Shown: piece after piece, positions 8,148 to 16,085 of the stretch
Position numbering within the stretch: the stretch's first letter is position 1
Layout: every line of letters begins with the position of its first letter
Source: Candidatus Poribacteria bacterium
GTDB taxonomy: Bacteria > Poribacteria > WGA-4E > WGA-3G
Direction: 5' to 3'
NCBI GenBank assembly: GCA_022827885.1
Contig: JAJEIP010000008.1
Location: 64,768 to 128,767 of the forward strand
Length of the DNA: 64,000 bases
Translations under genes and position numbers: made by a program
Notes under the pieces: model-generated
Seen by the model: the letters and a program-made list of their open reading frames with translations, nothing else
The model's database searches: none
What the model was told of the DNA's origin: nothing

Positions 8148-8954
8148 ATGTACACGACAGATACAAGATCTATCTATAATCTCAAGTGTCTTTTCATCGC
8201 AATAACGGTCTTCGCGCTGCTCGGTTCTTCCGCTGTTGATGCAGAGGTCGATAAACACACCGTCGCTGTTTGGCTCTTTGACGAGGGGACCGGCGATGTC
8301 GTGAAAGACGTTTCCGGTAACGGACACGATGGCGAATTCGCAGGGAAACCGAAGTGGGTCAAGGCAGAATTCGGGGGCGGATTGGAATTTCCTGGGAATG
8401 ACAGTGGTTATGTCGTCGTCGAGTCTACCAAAAAACTGGAATTGGAAACGCTCAGTATTGAAGCGTGGGTCAAGGTGGCAGAAGGCACAGGGAAATGGCA
8501 GGGCATCGTCTGCAAACAGAAAGCAGGGTGCGGCAATCGTAACTACGGTATCTGGGTGCATGTGGATCAACATGTGTTGCATTCGGAAATCGGAGCAAAT
8601 GGAGCGTGTGGATTTAGTATAGATGGCACAACCAAGATCACCGACGACAAATGGCATCATCTCGCTTTTACCTATGATGGCAAAATGGGACGCGCGTATG
8701 TCGATGGTGAATTGGAAATCGAGGCACCCAATGGAACCACGTTCCAAAGTGCCGATCCGATTACAATCGGCGTCCCGAATCTCAATAACGCAAACGGATT
8801 GAAGGGCGTCATTGACGAAATACGCATCTCCAATGTCGCACGAACCGAAGCGGAAATCAAGGAAGCGATGGATGTCGGGTTGGCTGCGATTCTCAGCGTT
8901 GAGCCCGGTGGCAAACTCGCAACCCGTTGGGGATACCTCAAACGGGCACCGTAG
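8148..8954 (+). CDS. secreted LamG-domain protein with WG tail
   Basis: 268 residues from ATG 8148; AGGGGGA at 8134-8140 is 7 nt from this codon but only 1 nt from the ATG at 8142. A signal peptide (to about 28, ending V-D-A) is followed by a concanavalin/LamG beta-sandwich. Typical motifs are V-A-V-W-L-F-D-E-G-T-G, S-G-N-G-H-D-G, S-I-E-A-W-V-K-V, W-H-H-L-A-F-T-Y-D-G and G-V-I-D-E-I-R-I-S-N-V-A-R. It ends GGKLATRWGYLKRAP, the tail shared with three other exported proteins. Probably binds glycans or a surface partner; no catalytic residues are seen. Own promoter upstream, terminator-like hairpin downstream. Confidence 0.88.
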   Translation: MYTTDTRSIYNLKCLFIAITVFALLGSSAVDAEVDKHTVAVWLFDEGTGDVVKDVSGNGHDGEFAGKPKWVKAEFGGGLEFPGNDSGYVVVESTKKLELETLSIEAWVKVAEGTGKWQGIVCKQKAGCGNRNYGIWVHVDQHVLHSEIGANGACGFSIDGTTKITDDKWHHLAFTYDGKMGRAYVDGELEIEAPNGTTFQSADPITIGVPNLNNANGLKGVIDEIRISNVARTEAEIKEAMDVGLAAILSVEPGGKLATRWGYLKRAP

Positions 8955-8993
8955 AAAAAAGGGAAATGGATTGAGAAACATCCTTCCACTGCT

Positions 8994-9022
8994 GGGCGGG
9001 GTTTTCAGACCTCGCCCCTTTA
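8994..9022 (+). terminator. terminator-like hairpin after LamG gene
   Basis: GGGCGGGGT (8994-9002) pairs with ACCTCGCCC (9009-9017) with one G-T wobble, followed by CTTTA. The T-run is weak. Confidence 0.55.
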
Positions 9023-9072
9023 TATGGCGTTGTTAATTGCATGCTTTCCTAAAAAAGAAAAGAGAAAATAAA

Positions 9073-10353
9073 TTGAAAAAAATAACCTATATGTGCTTAC
9101 TACTTTGCTGTATCACCACACTCGCTTTCGGGCAAGGGCTACCGATGACGGCACCAGAAGATGCCGGTTTTTCTGCCGAACGTCTCGAAGACATCCGCCC
9201 TATGCTGCAGGATTACGTCGATACCGAGAACCTACCCGGGTTCCTAACGGTCATCGCGAGACGCGGGAAAATCGTCCATTTTGAAACCGTGGGTATGCGA
9301 GATATCGAAAACGAAAAACCTGTGGAGCCCGATACAATCTTCCGTATCTATTCCATGTCGAAGCCGATTACCAGTGTGGCGGTGATGATGCTCTATGAGG
9401 AAGGACATTTTCAACTCGATACACCCGTTTCTCGGTTTATTCCTGAATTTGGAAACATGAAGATCTATAACGAGGACCAGACCGAAATCTCGGAGGCGGA
9501 GAAGGAGATGACGATCAAGCACCTCCTCACGCATACCGCTGGGTTGACTTACGGCTGGGGCAGTAAACCCGTCGATGAACGCTATAAGGCACTGAAAATG
9601 TCTGGTGCCAGCGCGACGTTAGTGGATATGGCGAAAACACTCGGTGACATTCCACTCGTTCACGAACCCGGCGAAAGATGGACATACGGAGTCTCTACGG
9701 ATGTCCTCGGGTATCTTGTGGAAGTCGTTTCCGGAATGCCGTTTGAAGAATTCCTCCGAACGCGTATCTTTGGACCGCTCGGTATGGTAGACACCGCATT
9801 TTCGATTCCACCAGAAAAGCGGGATAGGTTTGCCGCGCTGTATAGTTTCAGTAAGGACAGTGGACTCGAACGCGTTGGAAAGAAAGCCGACGCAGACGGT
9901 GAATTCACTTTTTTTCCTTCCGGGGGTGGCGGACTCGTCTCAACTGCCGCGGATTACATGCGGTTTTCTCAAATGCTGCTCAACGGGGGTGAACTCGAGG
10001 GTGTCCGTGTATTGGACAAAGAAACAGTCGAATTAATGCGGTATCCGCATCACGACGGTTGGTTCGGACTCGGTTTTTCTGTCGTAAATGACAAAAAATC
10101 GAAAGATACCGATGATGAGGATCATAAAAAAGATCTTGATGATAAGGACGATAAAGATGATGAAGGTGATAAAGAATCCAAGGACACGCCGGAGTCCGTC
10201 GGGAGTTTCAGTTGGGGCGGTGCCGCCGCGACCATCTTCTGGATCGATCCTGTCGAAGAGGTGGTCGGCGTGCTCATGACGCAGATTCACAATAATCCTT
10301 ACCCTTTCCAACAACGCTTTAAAGCACTGACGTATGAGGCGTTAACGAAATAA
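9073..10353 (+). CDS. exported serine hydrolase, beta-lactamase/EstB family
   Basis: 426 residues from TTG at 9073, which gives a clean signal peptide (M-K-K-I-T-Y-M-C-L-L ... A-F-G); the frame is open to a TTG at 9037. Beta-lactamase fold (PF00144): nucleophile S94-M-S-K97, Y-G-V-S as the second motif. Known relatives are family VIII esterases and D-aminopeptidases. Unlike its two neighbours it has a signal peptide. It also has an Asp/Lys-rich stretch of about 35 residues (10090-10194) where the others have a short loop. First of three tandem paralogs; the substrate is unknown. Confidence 0.85.
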   Translation: MKKITYMCLLLCCITTLAFGQGLPMTAPEDAGFSAERLEDIRPMLQDYVDTENLPGFLTVIARRGKIVHFETVGMRDIENEKPVEPDTIFRIYSMSKPITSVAVMMLYEEGHFQLDTPVSRFIPEFGNMKIYNEDQTEISEAEKEMTIKHLLTHTAGLTYGWGSKPVDERYKALKMSGASATLVDMAKTLGDIPLVHEPGERWTYGVSTDVLGYLVEVVSGMPFEEFLRTRIFGPLGMVDTAFSIPPEKRDRFAALYSFSKDSGLERVGKKADADGEFTFFPSGGGGLVSTAADYMRFSQMLLNGGELEGVRVLDKETVELMRYPHHDGWFGLGFSVVNDKKSKDTDDEDHKKDLDDKDDKDDEGDKESKDTPESVGSFSWGGAAATIFWIDPVEEVVGVLMTQIHNNPYPFQQRFKALTYEALTK

Positions 10354-10379
10354 CAGGAATCCTTACTCGGGTAGGTGAG

Positions 10380-10495
10380 GTTTCTTGGGGAAACCCGCAG
10401 AAATATCCCAATAAAAACACCCCAGGCAATACACAGAAATTCGCAAGCAAAAACCTCACCCTCTGATGACTGACGACTGACGACTGACAACTATC
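10380..10495. repeat. intergenic repeat region before 10512
   Basis: Contains a reverse copy of the TTTTTGCTTGGG...TTTCTGTGTATT repeat (about 10426-10468), then GACTGACGACTGACGACTGA (about 10471-10490), a half-copy of the inverted repeats found at 11697, 37148 and 41501. AGGAG before 10512 follows. Confidence 0.5.
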
Positions 10496-10511
10496 TCATA
10501 GGAGTTTTTTA

Positions 10512-11696
10512 ATGACATTGTATGAAGGATTACCGCGAGCGATCCCCGAAGATGTGGGCATGTCAACCTCGCGGTTAGGACGTATTGCGCCGGTCATGCA
10601 GGGCTATGTTAACAACGGAAAAATCCCGTGTGCATTGACAATGATCGCGCGTGAGGGCAAACTCGTCCATTTTGAAAAATGTGGTATGCAGGATATCGCC
10701 GCCGCCAAACCCGTAGAATTTGATACCATCTTCCGCCTCTATTCAATGACGAAGCCGATTACCAGTGTCGCGGTGATGATGCTCTACGAAGAGGGGCATT
10801 TTCAACTCACCACGCCTGTCTCTGAGTTTGTTCCCGCTTTCAAAGATATGAAGGTTTACACGGAAGATGGTAGTGCGATTGTGGATGCCGACCGCGAGGT
10901 GACAATCAAACATCTGCTCACGCATACCGCTGGGCTTATCTATGAAAGTGATAAGGACGATCATCCGATCGATCAGCAGTATGAAGATGCGGATCTCTAC
11001 GGCGGTGATCTTGCCAACATGGTAAACAAGCTCGGGGGTATCCCGCTCCTTCACCAACCCGGTACCGCCTGGAAATACGGTATGTCCATTGATATACTCG
11101 GCTACCTTGTCGGAATTGTCTCGGGTATGCCGTTTGAAACGTTTTTGAAGACTCGTATTTTTGAGCCTTTAGGCATGGATGACACCGGTTTTTCGGTGCG
11201 AGTTAAGAACGCTGACCGGTATTCAAAGGTATACGAATTCGGGGAAGCGGGTGAGCTTCAGGCGATTGAGAAGGTCCATGCTGCGACTGGACCGCTGAGT
11301 TTTTTCCATTCTGGTGGTGGTGGGCTGCAATCGACCGCTCCGGATTATCTCCGCTTCTGCCAAATGGTGCTCAACGATGGTGAACTCGCGGGGGTCCGGC
11401 TCATCGGCAGGAAAACCGCCGAACTCATCAGGATGAATCATGTTTCTCCGGATTGGTTAGCACCGGGGAGGACAGGGGTCGGTTTCGGACTCGGATTCTC
11501 TGTCGTCACGGATGTCGCTGAAACGCACACGCTCGGTTCCGTAGGCACTTGCAGTTGGGGCGGCATGGCAAGCACTACATTTTGGATCGATCCTGTGGAA
11601 GATTTAATCGGCGTTTTCATGACCCAATTGGTCGGTGCCGATTCTCCGTTCCACGCCCAATTCCGGGTTCTAACCTATCAGGCTCTCACCGATTAA
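10512..11696 (+). CDS. serine hydrolase, beta-lactamase/EstB family (cytoplasmic)
   Basis: 394 residues, no signal peptide. The nucleophile motif is S78-M-T-K81; Y-G-M-S near residue 190 serves as the Y-x-N-like motif; a G-G-G-G-L / H-S-G-G-G-G stretch follows. Class C beta-lactamase fold as in family VIII carboxylesterases; true beta-lactamase activity is unlikely without an export signal. It is very like the gene at 11785 and less like the one at 9073, so the triple arose by tandem duplication. AGGAG lies 9-10 nt before the ATG. Confidence 0.87.
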   Translation: MTLYEGLPRAIPEDVGMSTSRLGRIAPVMQGYVNNGKIPCALTMIAREGKLVHFEKCGMQDIAAAKPVEFDTIFRLYSMTKPITSVAVMMLYEEGHFQLTTPVSEFVPAFKDMKVYTEDGSAIVDADREVTIKHLLTHTAGLIYESDKDDHPIDQQYEDADLYGGDLANMVNKLGGIPLLHQPGTAWKYGMSIDILGYLVGIVSGMPFETFLKTRIFEPLGMDDTGFSVRVKNADRYSKVYEFGEAGELQAIEKVHAATGPLSFFHSGGGGLQSTAPDYLRFCQMVLNDGELAGVRLIGRKTAELIRMNHVSPDWLAPGRTGVGFGLGFSVVTDVAETHTLGSVGTCSWGGMASTTFWIDPVEDLIGVFMTQLVGADSPFHAQFRVLTYQALTD

Positions 11697-11767
11697 TTAT
11701 CGGTTATCGGTTAAGAAAAGAGGTCTCCTTTAAAGGAACGCCTCTTGTTACTGATAACCGACAACCA
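11697..11767. repeat. imperfect inverted repeat (TTATCGGTTATCGG ... CCGATAACC family)
   Basis: TTATCGGTTATCGGTTAA and AAGAGG pair with CCTCTT and CTGATAACCGACAA around a variable loop. The same design occurs at 37148-37238 and 41501-41590. It fills almost the whole gap between two serine hydrolase genes and could fold as a long hairpin in RNA. Confidence 0.75.
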
Positions 11768-11784
11768 TTTCAAAGGAGATTTTT

Positions 11785-12969
11785 ATGGCAATATATGGAT
11801 ATGATGGATTACCGCGCGCTGTCCCTGAAGATGTCGGCATGTCCACCTCGCGTTTGGAGCGCATCGCGCCGGTGATGCAACACTGGGTGGACGATGGCAA
11901 AATCCCAGGGGCGTTGACGATGATCGCGCGTGAGGGTAGACTCGTCCATTTTGAGAAGGTCGGTATGCAGGATGTTGCTACTGCGAAACCGATAGAATTT
12001 GATACCATCTTACGTATCTATTCGATGACGAAGCCGATTACCAGTATCGCAGTGATGATGCTCTACGAGGAAGGACATTTCCAACTCGGCACCCCGGTCT
12101 CTGAATTGATTCCCGCTTTTAAAGACATGCAGGTTTACACGGAAGGTGGCGCGGCTATTGTTGACGCGGAAACCGAAATGACGGTAAAGCATCTCCTCAC
12201 ACACACCTCCGGGCTTATCTATGGCGGGGATGGGGAGCACCCGATTCATCAGCGGTATAGAGACGCGAATTACTACCAAGGGGATCTCGCCAACATGGCA
12301 AACGAACTCGGTAATATTCCGCTCTTGCACAATCCGGGTGCCGCATGGAATTACGGGATGTCTACCGATGTTCTCGGCTACCTCGTGGAGGTCGTCTCTG
12401 GAATGCCGTTTGCGGAATTCCTGAAAACCCAGATTTTGGAGCCTTTGGGTATGGTTGATACCGCTTTCTCGGTGCCAGACGAAAAGGCTGATAGATACAT
12501 GACGTTGTATGAACCCTCGGAAGATGGTGGTATTCAGGTGCTTGAAAACGCTCCGGTTTCCAGTGGACCGCGTAGTTTTTTCCATTCGGGCGGTGCCGGA
12601 CTACAGTCAACGGCGGCGGATTACCTCCGTTTCTGTCAGATGCTCCTCAACGATGGTGAACTTGATGGGGTTCGACTGCTTGGCAGGAAAACCGTCGAAC
12701 TCATTAGGGTCAATCATATCTCGGACGATTGGCAGCCCCTTGAAAGGACAGGATGCGGTTTCGGGCTTGGGTTTGCTGTCGTTATGGATGTCGCTGAGAC
12801 CCACGGTCCCGGCTCTGAAGGGACTTACAGTTGGGGTGGACTCGCAAGTACGACATTTTGGATTGATCCCGTGGAAGATTTAATCGGTATCCTGATGACG
12901 CAATTGATCGGCGATTCCCCGTTCCACGCCCAATTCCGTGTGTTGACATATCAAGCAATTACGGATTAG
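11785..12969 (+). CDS. serine hydrolase, beta-lactamase/EstB family (cytoplasmic)
   Basis: 394 residues, no signal peptide. S80-M-T-K83 is the nucleophile motif, with Y-G-M-S-T-D downstream and F-H-S-G-G-A-G. It is nearly collinear with the 10512 protein over its whole length, the clearest pair in the triplet. AAAGGAG precedes the ATG. The 3' end is followed at once by a MITE-like element. Function: hydrolase of an unknown ester or amide; retention of three copies suggests a substrate family important to the cell. Confidence 0.87.
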   Translation: MAIYGYDGLPRAVPEDVGMSTSRLERIAPVMQHWVDDGKIPGALTMIAREGRLVHFEKVGMQDVATAKPIEFDTILRIYSMTKPITSIAVMMLYEEGHFQLGTPVSELIPAFKDMQVYTEGGAAIVDAETEMTVKHLLTHTSGLIYGGDGEHPIHQRYRDANYYQGDLANMANELGNIPLLHNPGAAWNYGMSTDVLGYLVEVVSGMPFAEFLKTQILEPLGMVDTAFSVPDEKADRYMTLYEPSEDGGIQVLENAPVSSGPRSFFHSGGAGLQSTAADYLRFCQMLLNDGELDGVRLLGRKTVELIRVNHISDDWQPLERTGCGFGLGFAVVMDVAETHGPGSEGTYSWGGLASTTFWIDPVEDLIGILMTQLIGDSPFHAQFRVLTYQAITD

Positions 12970-12973
12970 ATTT

Positions 12974-13097
12974 AGGACTTACGCAGATGGAAGCCCTTTT
13001 GTAGCATAACCTGTTAGGTTGTGTCCCAGAACCGTGTGCGTTTTGTGTCGGTTCGCATTATCAGATCGCGTGCTATTGTCAAAATTGCGTAAGTCCT
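12974..13097. mobile_element. MITE-like element with 12-bp terminal inverted repeats
   Basis: AGGACTTACGCA at 12974-12985 is matched by its exact reverse complement TGCGTAAGTCCT at 13086-13097. The 124-nt interior has no gene. Small size, exact inverted ends and an intergenic position fit a non-autonomous element moved by an IS transposase in trans. No transposase and no clear target duplication are visible here. Confidence 0.7.
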
Positions 13098-13119
13098 GAG
13101 ATTGAAAGGAGAAAGCATT

Positions 13120-13731
13120 ATGAAAATTGCGGTTGTAACCGGTGAACACGGTTTCCAAGAAGAACAATTTGACGCAGTATTCGAAAGTATGGAAGGCATT
13201 CAATTCGTCCGGGAGGATCTGGACGATTTTGTAGACGATCCAAGCCAAGCGGACTACGATACCGTCGTCTTTTACAACTTTCACCGTCCCTATCCGACGG
13301 ATGCACAAGCGCAGGCGATTCTCGGCTTAACGGAACGTGGACAGGGCATGATAATTCTGCATCACGCCATCTTAGCGTTCCCAGACTGGGATGCCTACTC
13401 TGAAATGTGCGGTATCCATGAACGCGATTTCGGCTACTATCCTCGGCAGACGTTGCAGGTGCAAATCGCTGATGCGACGCATCCGATCACGGAAGGGCTT
13501 GCAGACTGGGAGATGGGCGACGAAACCTATACCATGAAGTCCGCCGGGGATGATAGTGCGATCCTCTTAACAGTCGATCATCCGAATAGTATGGATGTAT
13601 TGGGATGGGCGCGTGAATACGGCAATTCTCGCATCTTCTGTTTCCAGAGTGGACACGACGATGTTACCTTTTCGAATCCGAGTTTCCGGGAAGTACTAAG
13701 GCGCGGCATCCACTGGTGTACTCAAAAGTAG
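13120..13731 (+). CDS. ThuA-domain protein
   Basis: 203 residues from ATG 13120, set by AAGGAG at 13106-13111 (8 nt). A glutamine-amidotransferase-like alpha/beta fold of the ThuA family: V-V-T-G-E-H-G-F at the N-terminus, D-T-V-V-F-Y-N-F, G-Q-G-M-I-I-L-H-H-A, then A-T-H-P-I-T-E-G-L and G-N-S-R-I-F-C-F-Q-S-G-H-D. ThuA proteins are linked with sugar (trehalose, trehalulose) metabolism and are usually next to Gfo/Idh enzymes, but the catalytic role is unclear. Cytoplasmic. Followed after about 50 nt by an aldose epimerase, which supports a carbohydrate role. Confidence 0.85.
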   Translation: MKIAVVTGEHGFQEEQFDAVFESMEGIQFVREDLDDFVDDPSQADYDTVVFYNFHRPYPTDAQAQAILGLTERGQGMIILHHAILAFPDWDAYSEMCGIHERDFGYYPRQTLQVQIADATHPITEGLADWEMGDETYTMKSAGDDSAILLTVDHPNSMDVLGWAREYGNSRIFCFQSGHDDVTFSNPSFREVLRRGIHWCTQK

Positions 13732-13734
13732 CAG

Positions 13735-13755
13735 GCACGCGCCGTCGTGCCGTAA
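13735..13755. repeat. short hairpin GGCACG..CGTGCC in gap
   Basis: AGCAGGCACGCGCCGTCGTGCC followed by GTAAAGCAAAAGAG. A sister arrangement, AGTAGGCATACGCTGTATGCC then GTAACACAAAAGG, is at 60992-61012. In both the hairpin stands between one stop and the next ribosome site. Confidence 0.45.
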
Positions 13756-13780
13756 AGCAAAAGAGAGGTGCTAATCAGCA

Positions 13781-14899
13781 ATGAGAATTTTTTCTTTTCG
13801 TCGATCTGGAAGGAGGATATGGCACCCCGTACTTCAAATCGCAACGGCTTGTGCTTTTTTCTTACTTTCAACAATACCCACAAACGCAGATGGAGAGAGA
13901 ACGATGGCGGATACAACGTATTCAGTAGCCGTAGAAACAGTAAGTAGTTTTCAAGTTTACTACATCCAGCAAGATGGAAAGGCTATCGCTGAGATCGTCC
14001 CTGCACTCGGTAATAACTGCTACGCCTTCAAGGTCGCCGATGGGGAGACGTGGTTGAACCTGATAGATGCCCCGCCGGATCTCGCGACTTTGGAGGAACG
14101 TCCGACCGCTTACGGCAATCCGATTCTATTTCCTTTTCCCAACCGAATCCGCAACGGCACGTGGCAATTTGAGGGAGAAACCTACCAGTTCGACAAAGCA
14201 CCGGAGTCCCCTACAACGATCCACGGCTTATTGTTGAATCTCCCGTATCAGGTCGAGAGCCATGTCGCCGATGAAAACGGTGCGGCACTCGTATGTTCAC
14301 TTAATTCTCAAGATTTTCCCGATGTCGGTCGCCAGTATCCGTTCCCTTTTAGAATCGAGATTACCTATACGCTCAAAGATGCCGTGCTAACGATGGGGAT
14401 TGCGATTGAGAACACGGGTGTTCGGAACATGCCGATGGGGTTCGGTATCCATCCCTATTTTAGTGTAGACCTCGGCACCGAGGCGAACGCAGCCGAAGCC
14501 GTAATTACCGTTCCCGCTGCGAAGTATTGGGAATTGAACGAGGTCCTCGTGCCAACAGGGACACAGCATGATGTCGCTGACACACTGGATCTTCAGAAGG
14601 GGCAGCCGTTCGCGAGACTGAAACTCGACCATGTTTTCACGGACGTTCAATGGGTTGAGGGGGTCAGTCGATGCCGCATAGAAAACAGAGATACTGGATA
14701 CGGTATGGTGATGGAATCGGACGCACAGTTCAGGGAGCTTGTTGTCTATACCCCGCCTGATAGGGATGCCATCTGTTTTGAGCCTTACACCTGCCCAACG
14801 GATGCTATCAATTTAGAGGCACGGGGGATCCCAGCAGGCGTGATTGTGCTTGCGCCTGATGAAACCTTCTCTGGAACCGTCCGCTTTATGCTACAATAA
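13781..14899 (+). CDS. aldose 1-epimerase family protein with export signal
   Basis: 372 residues. A twin-arginine-like basic start (R-R-S-G-R-R) and hydrophobic stretch at 18-36 look like an export signal. The mutarotase fold follows: G-N-P-I-L-F-P-F-P-N-R-I-R-N-G, then T-I-H-G (substrate His), G-F-G-I-H-P-Y-F (catalytic His) and F-E-P-Y-T (catalytic Glu). It would interconvert alpha and beta anomers of a hexose. Odd: an internal M-A-D-T-T-Y at about residue 43 could be the original cytoplasmic start, so the export sequence may be an added leader. The start has GAGAGG upstream. Confidence 0.87.
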   Translation: MRIFSFRRSGRRIWHPVLQIATACAFFLLSTIPTNADGERTMADTTYSVAVETVSSFQVYYIQQDGKAIAEIVPALGNNCYAFKVADGETWLNLIDAPPDLATLEERPTAYGNPILFPFPNRIRNGTWQFEGETYQFDKAPESPTTIHGLLLNLPYQVESHVADENGAALVCSLNSQDFPDVGRQYPFPFRIEITYTLKDAVLTMGIAIENTGVRNMPMGFGIHPYFSVDLGTEANAAEAVITVPAAKYWELNEVLVPTGTQHDVADTLDLQKGQPFARLKLDHVFTDVQWVEGVSRCRIENRDTGYGMVMESDAQFRELVVYTPPDRDAICFEPYTCPTDAINLEARGIPAGVIVLAPDETFSGTVRFMLQ

Positions 14900-14926
14900 C
14901 CCGTCACAAACGAGGAACACGTTTTG

Positions 14927-15874
14927 ATGCGTGCCTTATTGATTCTTCTGATTCTGCTTTTAACCGCGCAGCCCGCTATCGCAATTCGGGAAGGCACGGC
15001 GACCGCTGCGGTCTTTATCGACCGCTACACGCAATCTGGCGATTTTGGTAGACGTGCCCTCTGGCACGAAGCCGCCGCCGAATGTCTCGCGCGCATCTCT
15101 GTTCCGATGAACGAGATCGCACACGCCTACTATACGCGACACGGCCACGAAAAGTGGGTAGCACGCTCGGAAAAAGAGGCGCGTGAGATTCAGGAACTCC
15201 ACCAATATCACCTGGCTCGCGCCGAAACCGCGTGGCAGAAATTTATGGAAGCCGATTGTAACCCCGATGCCTCTGCCGTGATAAATGCCGAGCGCGAAAA
15301 AATCGTAAAATTCATCGCAACGTGGCTACCGCGCTACCCACATCGGTTTTACGAGTTTGGTATCTATCCGACCTTCTTCAGGAAACAGCGGGAGTTGGCA
15401 GGACAGAAGGGGAATTACGCCGAAGTCTTGCGGCTGGAAGCCGATGCCGCGGAGATGTGCGCCGCACAGTATCAGCAAATTCCAATCGCTTACGGACTCA
15501 AGGACTACGAAAAACACCGAGAGGCCTATCGCCAATACGCGACCTACCTCCGAAACCTCGCACAGCAGCATCCGAACGCATTACCCCCCGAAGTAGATGT
15601 AGGCAAACAGATCCTGAATTCACTGGGGACGCAGCGGGTCCCTTCTCAGGAAGAAACAGACGTTATCATTCAATGCGCAAAATCGGATACGCGGGTCAAA
15701 TCCGTTTTAGCGGGACAGCGCGCGGTTCACGTGTATCCCGGCTTTCAGGGGTTTGCGTGGGTAGTGTGTTTCTCAAATCACAGTCGCGGGATCCTTGTGA
15801 CTGCGATTGTTGATGCGAAGACGCTGAAAGTTTTGGATGTATGTATACCGAGTTCCGGTGGGAGCGATTTGTAA
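14927..15874 (+). CDS. exported protein of unknown function
   Basis: 315 residues from ATG 14927 (GAGGAA 9 nt upstream; a TTG at 14924 is in frame). A strong signal peptide M-R-A-L-L-I-L-L-I-L-L-L-T-A-Q-P-A-I-A. The mature part is alpha-helical and rich in Ala, Glu, Gln and Tyr (about 25-235), resembling TPR-like solenoids but without a clear repeat. The last 90 residues look like a small alpha/beta domain (V-H-V-Y-P-G-F-Q-G-F-A-W-V-V-C-F). I do not recognise a family. It lacks the WG tail. Follows the epimerase by 27 nt and has a terminator behind it. Confidence 0.7.
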   Translation: MRALLILLILLLTAQPAIAIREGTATAAVFIDRYTQSGDFGRRALWHEAAAECLARISVPMNEIAHAYYTRHGHEKWVARSEKEAREIQELHQYHLARAETAWQKFMEADCNPDASAVINAEREKIVKFIATWLPRYPHRFYEFGIYPTFFRKQRELAGQKGNYAEVLRLEADAAEMCAAQYQQIPIAYGLKDYEKHREAYRQYATYLRNLAQQHPNALPPEVDVGKQILNSLGTQRVPSQEETDVIIQCAKSDTRVKSVLAGQRAVHVYPGFQGFAWVVCFSNHSRGILVTAIVDAKTLKVLDVCIPSSGGSDL

Positions 15875-15901
15875 CCGCCTCAGGGGAAACCAGAAAAGAT
15901 A

Positions 15902-15937
15902 ACGGGAGAGTTCCCTATACTCTCCCGTCATCCTTTT
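15902..15937 (+). terminator. intrinsic terminator after 15874
   Basis: ACGGGAGAGT (15902-15911), 7-nt loop, ACTCTCCCGT (15919-15928), then CATCCTTTT. A 10-bp perfect stem with a short T-run. Confidence 0.8.
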
Positions 15938-16085
15938 AGCTTGATTAAATGGAGGAGATTAGCGTCGTCCTCAGGACGGGGTAGGTTTAACCTCTGTCCA
16001 AGAGGTACCTTAATTATACCCGTTTCTACGCCCAAAAGTCAAGTAAAGTTGCAATTTATATATTTGAAAACAAAAATCTCGTGAT

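Noticed and set aside
7995-8981. Long minus-strand frame (328 codons) opposite the LamG gene
   Set aside because: The plus strand encodes a complete LamG protein with signal peptide, promoter and terminator; the antisense frame has no family features.
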